The translations under genes and the position numbers were made by a program. From positions 1 through 64,000 of the forward strand of contig NW_019773637.1 of assembly GCF_001039355.2 (NCBI RefSeq): a stretch of DNA of 64,000 nt, written 5' to 3'. Each line of letters starts with the position of its first letter. Position 1 is the stretch's first letter. Source of the stretch: Lingula anatina (taxonomy: Eukaryota > Brachiopoda > Lingulata > Lingulida > Lingulidae). Shown here in pieces: positions 1-10,901 of this stretch. The notes below the pieces were generated by a model that was not told the DNA's origin, did no database searches, and saw only the letters and a list, made by a program, of their open reading frames with translations.

Positions 1-567
1 TGGACTCTCAGTTTTAAAACACCGGGTCCGCCGGACCCTAGAATGGTAGGACTCTGTGTTGCTTGACACCGGACTTCCATTCCTAGTACTGCCGTTCTTA
101 TCACACGGTCACCGGTGTCATGAAACGTAGGGTCCGGTTAAATGCAGGGTCCGGGGGACCCTGTATATTATATTCAATTATCATGATACAGAGTCCGGGA
201 CTCGGACTTTCTGTCATGGGGGACCTTCTGGTACATGACACCGGGCTCCCATATTATTAGTGTACAGGTTAGGGTTAGTCGGAGTATTGGGGTTAGTAGG
301 ACCTATATGGGACGAATGTTGCCTGTACGAAGTAATGGGAAGCGGACTACGGTTCCTAGCGGACTTCCATTCCTGTTACACCTGGCCAACACGTATACAG
401 TGTAACTGGTTCACACCAGACTGGCTGAAGGTGTGGTCATTCCCATTAATTGGCAGATCTACGATTTCTAGGGATGAGGAAAAGAATAAAATCATTTTGC
501 ATCGCTTCTCTCGGTAATAAATAAAACAGTAGACGAGGACAAACTTTTTACAAAAGTTATGCTTTGT
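1..567. other. Palindrome-rich non-coding DNA, first copy of an assembly overlap
   Basis: No convincing gene. Three short perfect hairpins of one theme lie within 200 bases: GGGTCC/GGACCC arms at 24-38, CAGGGTCC/GGACCCTG arms at 145-163, and GAGTCC/GGACTC arms at 191-203. Phrases such as ACACCGG and GGACTTCCATTCC recur. The 85-codon open frame at 260-517 has no recognisable domain. Bases 118-567 recur at 569-1018 after the single N at 568. Confidence 0.6.
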
Positions 568-568
568 N
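568..568. other. Single-N assembly joint 1
   Basis: One ambiguous base. The sequence after it restarts at the equivalent of base 118, an offset of 451. The left contig stops just before a (TC)n tract, where assemblers commonly break, so this looks like an unmerged contig overlap. Confidence 0.85.
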
Positions 569-1016
569 TCATGAAACGTAGGGTCCGGTTAAATGCAGGG
601 TCCGGGGGACCCTGTATATTATATTCAATTATCATGATACAGAGTCCGGGACTCGGACTTTCTGTCATGGGGGACCTTCTGGTACATGACACCGGGCTCC
701 CATATTATTAGTGTACAGGTTAGGGTTAGTCGGAGTATTGGGGTTAGTAGGACCTATATGGGACGAATGTTGCCTGTACGAAGTAATGGGAAGCGGACTA
801 CGGTTCCTAGCGGACTTCCATTCCTGTTACACCTGGCCAACACGTATACAGTGTAACTGGTTCACACCAGACTGGCTGAAGGTGTGGTCATTCCCATTAA
901 TTGGCAGATCTACGATTTCTAGGGATGAGGAAAAGAATAAAATCATTTTGCATCGCTTCTCTCGGTAATAAATAAAACAGTAGACGAGGACAAACTTTTT
1001 ACAAAAGTTATGCTTT

Positions 1017-1018
<2 letters not shown>
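569..1018. repeat. Second copy of 118-567 (contig overlap)
   Basis: Matches 118-567 at an offset of 451, including an identical 85-codon open frame at 711-968. It then runs on into the (TC)n microsatellite that the first copy lacks. Best read as redundant assembly. Confidence 0.85.
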
Positions 1019-1065
<47 letters not shown>

Positions 1066-1070
1066 TTGTG
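1019..1070. repeat. (TC)n/(TG)n microsatellite
   Basis: An uninterrupted CT-dinucleotide run followed by a short TG run. It sits exactly where the preceding contig copy ended. The bases from here to 1303 hold no gene. Confidence 0.9.
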
Positions 1071-1303
1071 TGCGTGGTTTGGGATGAGGGGAGGGGTTAC
1101 CTAAGAATCAAAGTGAGGAACACGTGTCCACTGTGCCCCCTGGATCCGCCTGTGGGACAATTCCAGACTGGACAAGGTCCATTTGCATGGAATGCCAAGG
1201 GGCCAAATAAACAATTGAAAATCAAACATTAAGCTAAAGGGGTTTAATATCTGAACAATCAACATCGACAATATTTTAGAGTGTTATATGCAGATCATTT
1301 TTA

Positions 1304-3951
1304 TAGACGTGTCTGTACATGTAGCCGTAACCTGCGCCTGTCGTTGCCGTTCACTTTCAGTGATAACACGATAAGTGGAAAGCCGTTTTACTTTTTGTCT
1401 TCAACTAACGGAACCTGCGTCTGTATCATAACTGATAAATATTCATAAAATACAGGTCGAGTCCAAAAATCAGCATGATCGGGCAATAATTTAAAAAAAT
1501 TTGTTGTTTTTTTCGCTTTTTTCAACATATATGCAACATTGATAACACATTTCAAAACAGATTGGGCTTTTGTCTTGGAACTCACAGGAGGGAGCAGTTT
1601 TTCTGAAAGTTCGAAAATCAGCTTGATCGGACCTTCTTAGCTTCTTTCCGGCATATTTTATCCACCATTATACATGAAAACATGAAAACCGTGTCATATT
1701 TTGCTTTAAAACTTGAAGGACTGGCTCTTTAGGACTAATACACAGATCAAATCCGAAAATAAGCTTGATCGGTGCAGTTTTAAAGTTATGACTTTTTGTA
1801 CGCAAGTGGTTTTTCCTCAGATTCAATTCTTAGGCATGTTAACAGTCTCATTATTGAACATCTTAACATTATTGTTAGTTGAATATATAAAAACGCTGTT
1901 TTTTGTCTTCAATATAGCACATTTGAGTCCTGTATTGGTAATCTATCACAGAACTTGTTTTTATATGCTATATGTGCTTTACAAGCAAACCAGTCTCTGT
2001 CCACACCCGCTACCACAAGTACAAGTTGACGGGAAGATCTTTCCTATCCATATTTCTAACTGGACCGATTCTGCATAACACTATATTTTAAAGTAACAAT
2101 GATATGAGGTAAAGAGCATTGTTCAGATCCTTTGAAATATTCTGATATTTTAATAATAAAATTAAATTTTTAATTGATTTTGAAACTGGAGATGAAAAAA
2201 TATTTCTGAGCTTGGCCGTCTGGCGACATAACATCATGTAAATAATTGTGACTGAATGTGAAAGCGTTCGATGTGATACTGTGATGAAATTTTGAATATA
2301 TATCCAATTTATGACATGAATGAAAATTTTTGTGTATTTTAAGAACTTATTCGTCATACAAAACTTTTTCTGTCAAAGCAAAAAATAACACAATATATTC
2401 GTAAGCAACAAGATTAACTTGCCTGGTCCTTTATGCACTCTCTTTTGTTATTGCAGAAAAAGGGAGATGATGCAGACGAACTCGTGATATTGGAAAATTA
2501 ATGATAACAAAATATACCCTACAGTTTCATAACAACAACAAAAAGGTAGTTTTTTTCTCCTTTAACTCAAGCAGTCGTGAGAGGTATTTGAAGCGCAGTT
2601 TTGAAGTTATGACTTTTTGTATGCAAGTGGTTCTTCCTCAGATTCAATTCTTTGGCATGTTAACAGTCGCATTTTTTAACTAATTGGATATATAAAGGTG
2701 CTCTTTTGACATTTTCTGCATCTCAACAATATTGTTAGTTGAATATATAAAAATAATGGTAAACCTGTTATTGTGTATTGTGTAGGCCTAATAAAGTGTC
2801 AAAAATGGAAATAAACTCATATCATTGCAGTTTGTCTGATTCAATCATTCACTATGTTCAGAATGTCAGAATGGAGCAAATTGGACATTTAAAATTGTTC
2901 TATTGATATTTTCCCCTTCTCAACAATTTTCTTAGTTGATCATATAAAAGTGACAGTAAATTAATTATTTTGTTTTATGTAAATAAAGTGTTGAAAATGA
3001 AAACTGAAAACTCATTTCAGTACAGTTATCTCTAGGTTACATTTTGGCATTTTCAAGGTGTGACTTTGAACCTCCATGGGTTTGAAGCCCTTTGCTTGTC
3101 ACATTTTCTGAATATCCATGATACTTCTATTCTATTGTTAAAAATTGATGGTCATTATGCTGTTTAACATTACCAGTATATTAAGATATGGCATCAAAAT
3201 TGAAGAAAACCCTATTTTGGACACTGCCGCCATGCATGTTGACCATTACGGGATAACCTTCTTACTTATGATTTTCAAACTTACAAAAAAGAAAACAGGA
3301 TTAAAATGCAGACTGATTTGGAAAAGCAATCTAATTGGCTTCTTTTTCTGGAAGTCAAACATTTTTGTGAAAATTTTATTTTTCACATATTGGCATTTTC
3401 AGTATGACATTTAGAACTCCTACTAAGCCGAATGGTAATCAAATTGTCTAAATGTCCATTTTATTTATAATAATAAAGATAATTAAAAATGGAGGTAATT
3501 ATACCGTTAATCATTGTGTAATATTCCATCAAAACTGACAAAAAAGCTACTGTGTGCACCGCCACCACAAACTTTATAAAAAGAGAGCTGTGTTATTTAT
3601 TATTTTATTAACTTACAAGAATGTTTTAAGGATTGACATACAGCTCAAATGAGAAAACCAGCTCTATTGCATTTATGCATTTTTTTTTGTGAAATTTTCT
3701 CATTCTGGAATTTTCAAAGTGTGAACTTGAATTCTCATGGGCCTGAAGCCTTATGCTTGTTACACATTTTACTTACATCGCTAAATTACCTGTTGTGCTT
3801 AATTAAAATTTGATGTTGACTTTTTTTTTTCTGTGCAGTTATAAAAATTTGCAGTGAAGCATAATGTATATTTGCAGCAGAATTGACAGTAGCTTATTTT
3901 GTGCATTATCATTTTTTTTGCTATTTTGTCTGTACATTTGACAGCTTTGTT
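1304..3951 (+). mobile_element. Helentron/HINE-like non-autonomous element, copy A
   Basis: Longest copy of a three-member family. It begins with GTGTCTGTACAT, the right arm of the 5' hairpin; the left arm is missing. It ends near GTCTGTACAT followed by TTGACAGCTTTG. Inside are degenerate units containing the phrase CAGCATGATCGGGC, then longer units built on a GGCATTTTCAAGGTGTGA phrase seen around 3050, 3400 and 3710. A stretch near 1775-1860 is repeated near 2595-2690, and the block between them is repeated at 4415-4710. No transposase or Rep/helicase frame is visible, so it is non-autonomous. The Helentron/HINE label is inferred from the better-preserved ends of copies B and C. Confidence 0.6.
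2205..2490. repeat. Dispersed repeat, copy 1 (inside element copy A)
   Basis: Clearly related to 4415-4710. Shared blocks include CATACAAAACTTT, ATTCGTA followed by AAGCAACAA, and CTCTTTTGTTATTGCAGAAAAA. Elements B and C lack it at this point, so it is probably a nested insertion or a local duplication. Confidence 0.5.
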
Positions 3952-4414
3952 CTAATTGTTGTGCTCGGGACAGAAAACCATTGCCAAATCTGCAGTTACC
4001 TCTGATTTTTAAAGCTAGGACTCAATATCCATATTGAGCCTAGTTTTAAGTAATGTTGTAATTCGTATTGCAGAAGAGCTTGCTAAACACCAGTGATATA
4101 CTTAACCCTAAAGTGATCAAAATGCGCAGAAAAATTACTGCAAATGCCTGGAAAATGCTTTTTAAGTCATTTTAAGCCCCAGAGAGAGACGTTCTATAAT
4201 TTTTATGGCAAATTCTGACCCTTCTCCTTGCTATGTGCTATGCATTAAACCAGTTTCTGAAATCACCCCACCACAGTGTAGCGCTTGACAGGTCGATTAA
4301 AAATATTATGCACATTTTCCACAGACCGATTTCTTCATAGAAACGAACATCTAAAAAACGATTTTGAAGAATGAACTTTGTTCAGTTCAGATTCTGGCAT
4401 TTTAATGCATAAGC

Positions 4415-4710
4415 AATTTAGCAGCTGGAGACCTTAATATATTTTGGAGCTCGACAGACTGATGACATTTTGTAAATATACAATTGTGACTAAAAAAAAA
4501 AAAAAAAAAAAAGGAAGATTTTCGACATATGAATCTGAAACTTGGGAAATGTTTGTACATCAAAATAACGTATTAGTCATACAAAACTTTCTGTCGAAGA
4601 AAAAAATCACAAAATACTATATTCGTATAAGCAACAACTTTAACTCGTGTTTTCTTTTGTATACTCTCTTTGTTATTGCAGAAAAAAAGGACGATGCAAT
4701 AAAATTCCCG
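4415..4710. repeat. Dispersed repeat, copy 2
   Basis: Diverged relative of 2205-2490 in the same orientation, interrupted by a poly-A run at about 4492-4512. Nothing else in the surrounding 3952-5418 interval looks like a gene; the open frames there are short and lack domains. Confidence 0.5.
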
Positions 4711-5418
4711 CGTTGTCTGTGCAGTTATAAAAAGGCAACAAAACTATGAAAAGTGGGTCGCCTTTAGGCAATCAACAAAGGCAGAGATCTGTGAAACGAA
4801 ATACACTCTTTGTGCAGGTGTTATCATATACCCTTTACTGTTAAATTGTTCCATAAATAAAGACGGGAAATCCCCTCTGAAAGCGTTGTTTATTTTTGTC
4901 TCGTGAAAAAAGGATAGGCCTCCTTTTGGCATTATCAAGTTTATTGTCTGCCGCTTTTTTTTCTTTCAGATTATATAAACCTTTTAATTTAGCACGTTGA
5001 TTGGGTCTGAACATTATTGTCACGAACTTTTTCTCAGGACGCCTCTGTTTTGAGACGCCGTGTCAACACTCAGTGCCATCGTGTTGCTAAAGTCGCAGAT
5101 ATAAATGGGAACCCCAAAAATTGCAAAAGGAAGACATTAAACAAAAAGCCCATGGTGAAACATGTCAGCGAATATACATGTATACAAGCGTTTTCCAGAA
5201 AATCAGAAGCGACCTTGTTCTAAAATGAATAAACGCGTAAATTGTGAAAATGCCAATAACTATTAAGGTGCTCCATCTACGGTGCGTTATCCAGATACAG
5301 GTATGAACCGAATGGCTCTGGGCCAAGATTATGAATGGAAAACTTATCATCATCAGACTCTTTGCCAGCAGAATTTCCCAGTTTCATGATTAGCTTTCAG
5401 CAGTGGATTGAGATCATT

Positions 5419-5433
5419 GTGAGATCATCTCAC
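5419..5433. promoter_or_regulatory. Perfect inverted repeat just upstream of a TATA box
   Basis: GTGAGAT and ATCTCAC form perfect 7-base arms around a single C, ending 7 bases before the TATA box at 5441. A related GAGATCATTG lies just 5'. This is a plausible site for a dimeric regulator. The factor is unknown. Confidence 0.4.
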
Positions 5434-5440
5434 TGCTGCA

Positions 5441-5448
5441 TATAAAAG
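5441..5448 (+). promoter_or_regulatory. TATA box of the membrane-protein gene
   Basis: TATAAAAG is a canonical TATA box 292 bases before the chosen ATG. An initiator-like pyrimidine/A stretch (TTACTTCC) follows at about 5477-5485, the expected distance of about 30 bases. A TATA promoter would suit a tissue-restricted or inducible gene. Confidence 0.6.
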
Positions 5449-5732
5449 CAGCAAGCCAACCACAAACTAAGCATTATTTACTTCCACGCAAGTCAGATAC
5501 GACACACTTTTTGCGCGTATTGCGCTGTTGTTAACAGCCACGATCTAGAAGCAAACTTGAACTTGGACCTGATAACCCAGTGGCATTGAAGTAAAGCAGA
5601 TCAACAGTCGGTGTGCAGACATTTGTCACTGCTTTGTGCATTCCCAGGAAAATCGACCCTACTTTGTATCACAAACGAGGCTGGGAGACCTGACAAGAAT
5701 ACAGTCATACAGCCAAGAGGCCACGGGAAAAA

Positions 5733-8700
5733 ATGGAGAAAGTGCATCACCTGGTACCAGGGGTACATCCGGTGAAAGAGAAACCGACGGGGCGCACTGA
5801 TTGGGTTGGCGTCCTGGAGCACGTAATACCGGTGTTGCTGGTGCAATTGGCAATGGGGATCGGGGTTTTCAACATGATACCAGAGCAAGGGCGACTCGTG
5901 AGTTTATCATGGTTAATTTGCTTCTATTACGCTCTCATGTGCTCTCCCTTTTCTTGTAAGCTATCTCTTTTGTCATATGTTTACCTACTCGTTAACACGC
6001 AAAGTCGCTTTCTCTATATTGCCGTTGATCAAACAAATTATGAATTATTGAATTGAATTATAAAAAACAATGCATAAAGAATTAGGAAATCAAAAATGGC
6101 GTTGTTAGTATATTCTTATTTATCACGGCTGTCGATATAGCTAATTCCGGGGCAGTATCACTTCCGCATGTATGTGTGTAACATTGATGGCCACGAAATG
6201 CGCACTTTTAGATGCTCAGAAACAATTATATAACATGCTAGCTCTTTGTTGTCATATGGTTTCCTATAAGGCAGATTAGATAAATTAAGTAAGTTTGCAA
6301 ATTGATATGGATTTAAATGTAATTTTCTCACCCTCACTCTCGTGTTGATAAAATTTTAAATTAACCTTAAAGACTTGTCAGGTTAAAAAAAAAACAATCT
6401 GTCTACCCAGCATTCCTTGCAGACAGTTCTAAGCGCAATGAATTTTGGGTAGACAGACTGGCTTTAAAGGTCCAAATTGAATATGTGAGGTTAAACGTTC
6501 AGGGGTATGGTAGTCTGAGAAAAATGATAGACATCTATTTAAGGAGAAACGCTCAGCTGATTATACATTTGATCTATATCAAACAGGTCCAGGAAAACAA
6601 TCAGTCAGTAGAATATCTATTGGGTAGGGATGGTCGATAAAAAAACCTCACGATTCGTTAAATCAATAGTGACTGGCGAATTGTTTTTCATAAGTTTAGA
6701 TCCCCTTAATCTTGGTTTGCGATTTGAGGAGAGTACCAAAATAAAATGACATTTAAAACGTAATTTATATTCTTTTGCTTCGCGTCCTCTGGCAACAAAT
6801 CAACCGTGCATTAAAGATAAACAGAATGTTATACAGCAAAACTACAAACATTAATTTCGATCCATGAAAGAAATAGACGATCATTTCTCTCTAAATGTGA
6901 GCAACAGCATTCCTATATGCAGGGCCAGTTTCACTTTCGGTTTCAGGTAAGAGTCCAATAAGCATGCAATCTTATCGGGGAGTATGTAAACATGTAAGGT
7001 GAGAGATTAGACGGGTTGCGGTGTCAGTGGGTCGTAAGCATAAAAACCTAGATAAAGCTATCTTTCTCGCATGTGAGATGCTTGATTTTTTTATGCAAAC
7101 ATCTGCAGAATTACATATGTTCCCTTTTCGTGTAGGTTTATTATGGTTTCATCATTGGCCAGCCAACCCTGGCGGTGTGTCTTGTTATTTTACTGTGGCT
7201 AAAAGGCATTGCCATCCCCGGAAGACTCAGGTAAGAGATAGCGTACATATAAGATTCTCTTAATAGTAAGGTCATTGTACATGTTGACGATTTTTTCATT
7301 GTTTTATGCGCAATCTCACAACGTAAAAGGGATTGTTTTCAGATAATAGGCAATGCTTCCATAAATGCATCAGTGTGTGTGCATGCTGTGTTTGTGTGTG
7401 GGGTCCGTTGAATAAAAATAATAATAATAATGATAATAATAACAATAATAAACAAACTCTCAATTTCGCGGAAGACATTCACTTGATGATATGTATTTTG
7501 TCGATGTCGACGTTTCCCTTCTTTTTCTTTATTGCATAATTTTTTTTTCAGAGTTTTCTGCGCTTTAATGGATCCCGTATGGAGCTTCGCCGCCCTCACA
7601 CTGGGCATGTTATTTTTTACACTACCAGGAGATCTAGCGCTCTCCTCTTGTGTTCAGAGTTTGGGCAACGAAACTGAGACCTTTGCAAATTGTTTAAAGA
7701 AGACGGAGTTTACGCACGCTTGGCTTCTGGAAAAGATTCGACCTGTCCGTAAAATGACAGACCACGCCCTTGCAGTAGCATTCTTGGTAAGTGGGCTGGT
7801 CTGTTAAGATGTGGTAACCGTTTAGCTTTGATATTGGTAGATATGGATGCCCAATAGCCTACGGCCGGGTATAGCCGGACAGCTTTGAAATCTTACAATA
7901 AAAATGGCAGTTTTGGCACTTGCAATCTAAAAACTGTTGGTATTCTTATTCTGATTCTAATTCACATAACAGCACATTGCATACATTACAAGTATCTCTA
8001 ATCTAATTGTGATATTGAGTGGCATCAAAGTGCATTTTCTCGTAGGAAAAAAATTAACTACTGTAGGGAACGAACAAGCGCCAAAAGAAACGGCAAAAAC
8101 CGCAATGCTAAAATATAAAATAAGACTCAGTATGATACTCAAAATAACCCTGAAAACAAATATTAAAATGACTGTTGTAGTCGTTTATATCTTAATTCAT
8201 TTATCATTCTACCTTTCCAGAAAGAAGAGAAGTACATCTACGGAGCCGTATTCCTCTTCATTCCACTGGTCATCCACGTCGTTTCGAGAATCAAACAGAG
8301 GCCGTTTCTGCCACACTTCGTCGTCACAGTCCTGTGCTCGGAAATGGTATTGGGCGAGCTGTACTGTCTCCTCCTCAATGCTTTCGACGTGGCAGAAAAC
8401 GAGAGGATTCAGACCCTACTTGTCATCGGCACTGTGTTCGTGGTAGTCGGTTCCAACCCACTGGCGTTTTATCCTTTTTTCACATTCGATGAAAATGTGA
8501 CAAAAGTCAGCAAAAAAACTTCTCAGATTGACAAGGCATTGCAGGATCGTCACGTACTGGCTGTGATGTTCTATAACAGTGTTTTTCTGAACCTACTGAT
8601 GTTTTTCATTCAGTTACATGTGGCAGGATCCACAATTGCCTTCGATACATCCTTGGGTGTTGCCAATGCAGTATTCCTCGCCTTGAACGTGGTGGTCCCA

Positions 8701-8799
8701 TTCATCGCCGCCTTAGTAACAGGCTACGTCTGCCAGAAGCGCTATTGCCGCCCAAAGCAATTGCCCCAGACACTTCTGCCGCCTCCTGCAGATGTGTAG
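5733..8799 (+). CDS. Unrecognised multi-pass membrane protein, 357 aa, 4 coding exons
   Basis: Exons 5733-5897, 7136-7230, 7552-7786 and 8221-8799 join in frame (phases 0, 2, 0) with good junctions: GTGAGT, GTAAGA and GTAAGT donors and pyrimidine-rich CAG or TAG acceptors. The product has about eight hydrophobic segments, near residues 31-48, 57-79, 91-112, 170-189, 196-219, 228-252, 277-299 and 311-336. Between segments 3 and 4 a loop holds Cys120, Cys134 and the glycosylation sequon N126-E-T, so it is probably extracellular. The tail after 336 is basic and then proline-rich. I do not recognise the family. A distant receptor-like or TMEM-type protein is possible, but no diagnostic motif is visible. 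The start was chosen as the first ATG downstream of the TATA box that opens this frame. Intron 1 carries a small hairpin element. Confidence 0.85.
6363..6474. mobile_element. Small hairpin MITE-like element in intron 1
   Basis: Imperfect arms of about 24 bases, centred on TCTGTCTACCCA (6398-6409) and TGGGTAGACAGA (6446-6457), enclose a short loop. Outer related words AACCTTAAAG and CTTTAAAGGT extend the symmetry. No target-site duplication was identified. Confidence 0.4.
7411..7452. repeat. (AAT)n microsatellite in intron 2
   Basis: Imperfect trinucleotide run of AAT/GATAAT type between exons 2 and 3 of the membrane-protein gene. Confidence 0.8.
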
Positions 8800-9447
8800 T
8801 GTAGTTATACGTGTGTCCGAGGGTGGCCGCATGGCTGGCCTCTGTTCATTGATCACATAGGCGGGATACAGAAATTCAACCCCGTCAAACACTGAACTGG
8901 CAATGCTTGACTTCATATGCAACGGTAAGAGTTGAAGATATCACATATCTTTTTCATGTTGGTATACAGAGTGAATTCCTTTTGTACTAGAAGCAGCCAT
9001 TTGTGCTTTGTAAAGTAGCTTCAATGGCATTTTCTAAAAAAAAAATTGATTTGTAAGTACATATACTTTTCAAAAAGAAAGAAAAAAAAAAGGAAATGGG
9101 TTTTTCTTGTTGCCACTGTGCTAGGGTTTCACAGTACAGAGCAAAAATCTTGTGGTGCTCAATAGATGCAATGCAAAAGACCATTAACAGTGAACATAGT
9201 CGACCTAACTTAGCAGATTTATGAGTGAAACAAGCACACAGCACTTCAAAATCTTTATTTTCTTGTAATATAAGTAGATTTTAGATCTACGTTGTAGTTG
9301 CATGTATATAATCATGCTGTTAATATAGGGTAAAAGAAGTATATTAATTTAAATATCAAACTTTATACTGCCGTATTTTTCTACATAATCTCTAATGGAT
9401 ATTGATAGCCACATGCAATTATTTTCTTTAAAGAAAATGTACATAAT

Positions 9448-9596
9448 CAGGCCTGTAGCCAGGGATTCTAAAAGGGGGGGGGGGGGTCCTTAACCACACT
9501 AGAGAAGTGAATAGGTCCTGAATAAAATTTGATTCAGAGTGGACCTTTTTCTGGCAAAAAGGGCGGTTCTTTTGAACACCCTTGCCTATGGGCCTG
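9448..9596. mobile_element. MITE-like element with CAGGCC termini
   Basis: It starts CAGGCCTGTAGCCAGGG and ends with the imperfect inverse CCCTTGCCTATGGGCCTG, about 149 bases in all. A poly-G tract lies inside at about 9474-9486. No clear target-site duplication is visible. The rest of 8800-10900, apart from this and the foldback elements below, is probably the overlapping 3' regions of two convergent genes. Confidence 0.5.
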
Positions 9597-9800
9597 ATTG
9601 TAATGCTCTTCTAATTATACTCATTTTCATTCCATCTCACCTTTGAACAAGCTTGATACCCATTTTGTATTACAATTTCCATATTTTGTATCATCATACT
9701 CTGACAACACACTGGTAGGATTTTATTTGACATGTAATACGTTTATTTATTTGACATGTATATAATGAAAATACTCCATGAGTATATGATAAAAATACTT

Positions 9801-10268
9801 AGGGCTCATTTCCATTGAAACTATTGGTCAATGTAAATTGATTCAACTCCACAGGGACTCTCGCTGAATGCAATCAGTTTAACAAATTTCAACCTCTCGT
9901 TTCCAACATTTTTGCATAATCAACAGCTTTTCTGTATTCTACTATATACCATAAGGCAGCATGTAAATCTGTTTATCTGGTTGCATTCAGGGAGTCCCGC
10001 AGTTGGATGGATCTACATAGGGACCATTTCCACAGATATTTAGATCGATCTATCTCCCTGGGGAGTCTCACTAAATTGATGTAAACTGCCCGGCTTAAAT
10101 GTCTGTCATGCCTGGCAAAGCTGTTAGGGGGTAATTACCTTTACCCCCTAGCTGATTCCGTAGGCAGCAGTTTAGTGAGACTCCCCAGGGAGTTAGATCG
10201 ATCCAGATGGATTGATCAAAGCATGGGAACCCAGTCTTAGAGTGATAGTTTCAATAGGAATGAGCCCT
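9801..10268. mobile_element. Foldback element pair with AGGGCTCATTTCC termini
   Basis: The outer arms AGGGCTCATTTCCATTGAAA (from 9801) and their near-perfect inverse ending at 10268 match over about 24 bases with two differences. Inside lie a second inverted pair around GGGACTCTCGCTGAATGC and a nested foldback at 10020-10232 built on CTCCCTGGGGAGTCTCACTA arms. The inner core is shared with the elements at 56255 and 57592. It has no coding capacity. Confidence 0.6.
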
Positions 10269-10734
10269 CTGTATACAATAAGTTCAAGTTGAAACTTGAT
10301 TTATAGGCCATGATTTGTGATGGATTCACTGTAGCCTTTTTGTCTTAATTTCGATCAAGTGGAATTAGAGTTTTGAGGAAGAACAAAACTGACTGTAGAT
10401 GATTGTTTATTTTTTATTGTTTCACTGGAATTTGTCATCATTTTAAGTCCTTGTTAAATGTTTAATATTTTTCACAGAAAATTGCTTTGCTCATATCAAA
10501 AGTGAAACACAAGTTTAATAATCTTAATAACATATATTTATTTCAAATAAACTATTTAAAATAACATGTTGTCCAGACAACTAATGTAAGAAGAAAAAAC
10601 AAGTGGAGGTGGAGCAGTGGAGACACATAAGGTTTTTGATGCAAGTGCTTAAATTGCTACTTAAAAAAGCTGTCTGTTTGTAGAATTGCTCATTGGAGTA
10701 ACATTTGATATTTTAAATAACAGTATAGAGGTTT

Positions 10735-10740
10735 TTTATT
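10735..10740 (-). terminator. LIAS: Candidate polyadenylation signal of LIAS
   Basis: AATAAA on the minus strand, 162 bases past the LIAS stop codon, is the nearest canonical signal. Other AATAAA words lie further downstream in this AT-rich DNA, so the actual cleavage site is uncertain. Confidence 0.4.
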
Positions 10741-10901
10741 CACACTTAATGTGTTGTTGTGCTTTTAAAGGGATTAAGGGCTGTTTTTCAAATTAGTATT
10801 CCTGTTTGCAATATTTGATATTTATATTTGTCTACAAAAGACAAGTACTCAAACCAAAAGTCCTCTCTATCATCAAACATCATCTGTATACAAATATCCA
10901 G

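Noticed and set aside
267-276. Telomere-like GGTTAGGGTTAG
   Set aside because: Only two units, well within chance; no telomeric array.
260-968. 85-codon open frame seen twice
   Set aside because: The second copy is the contig overlap. The translation has no recognisable features.
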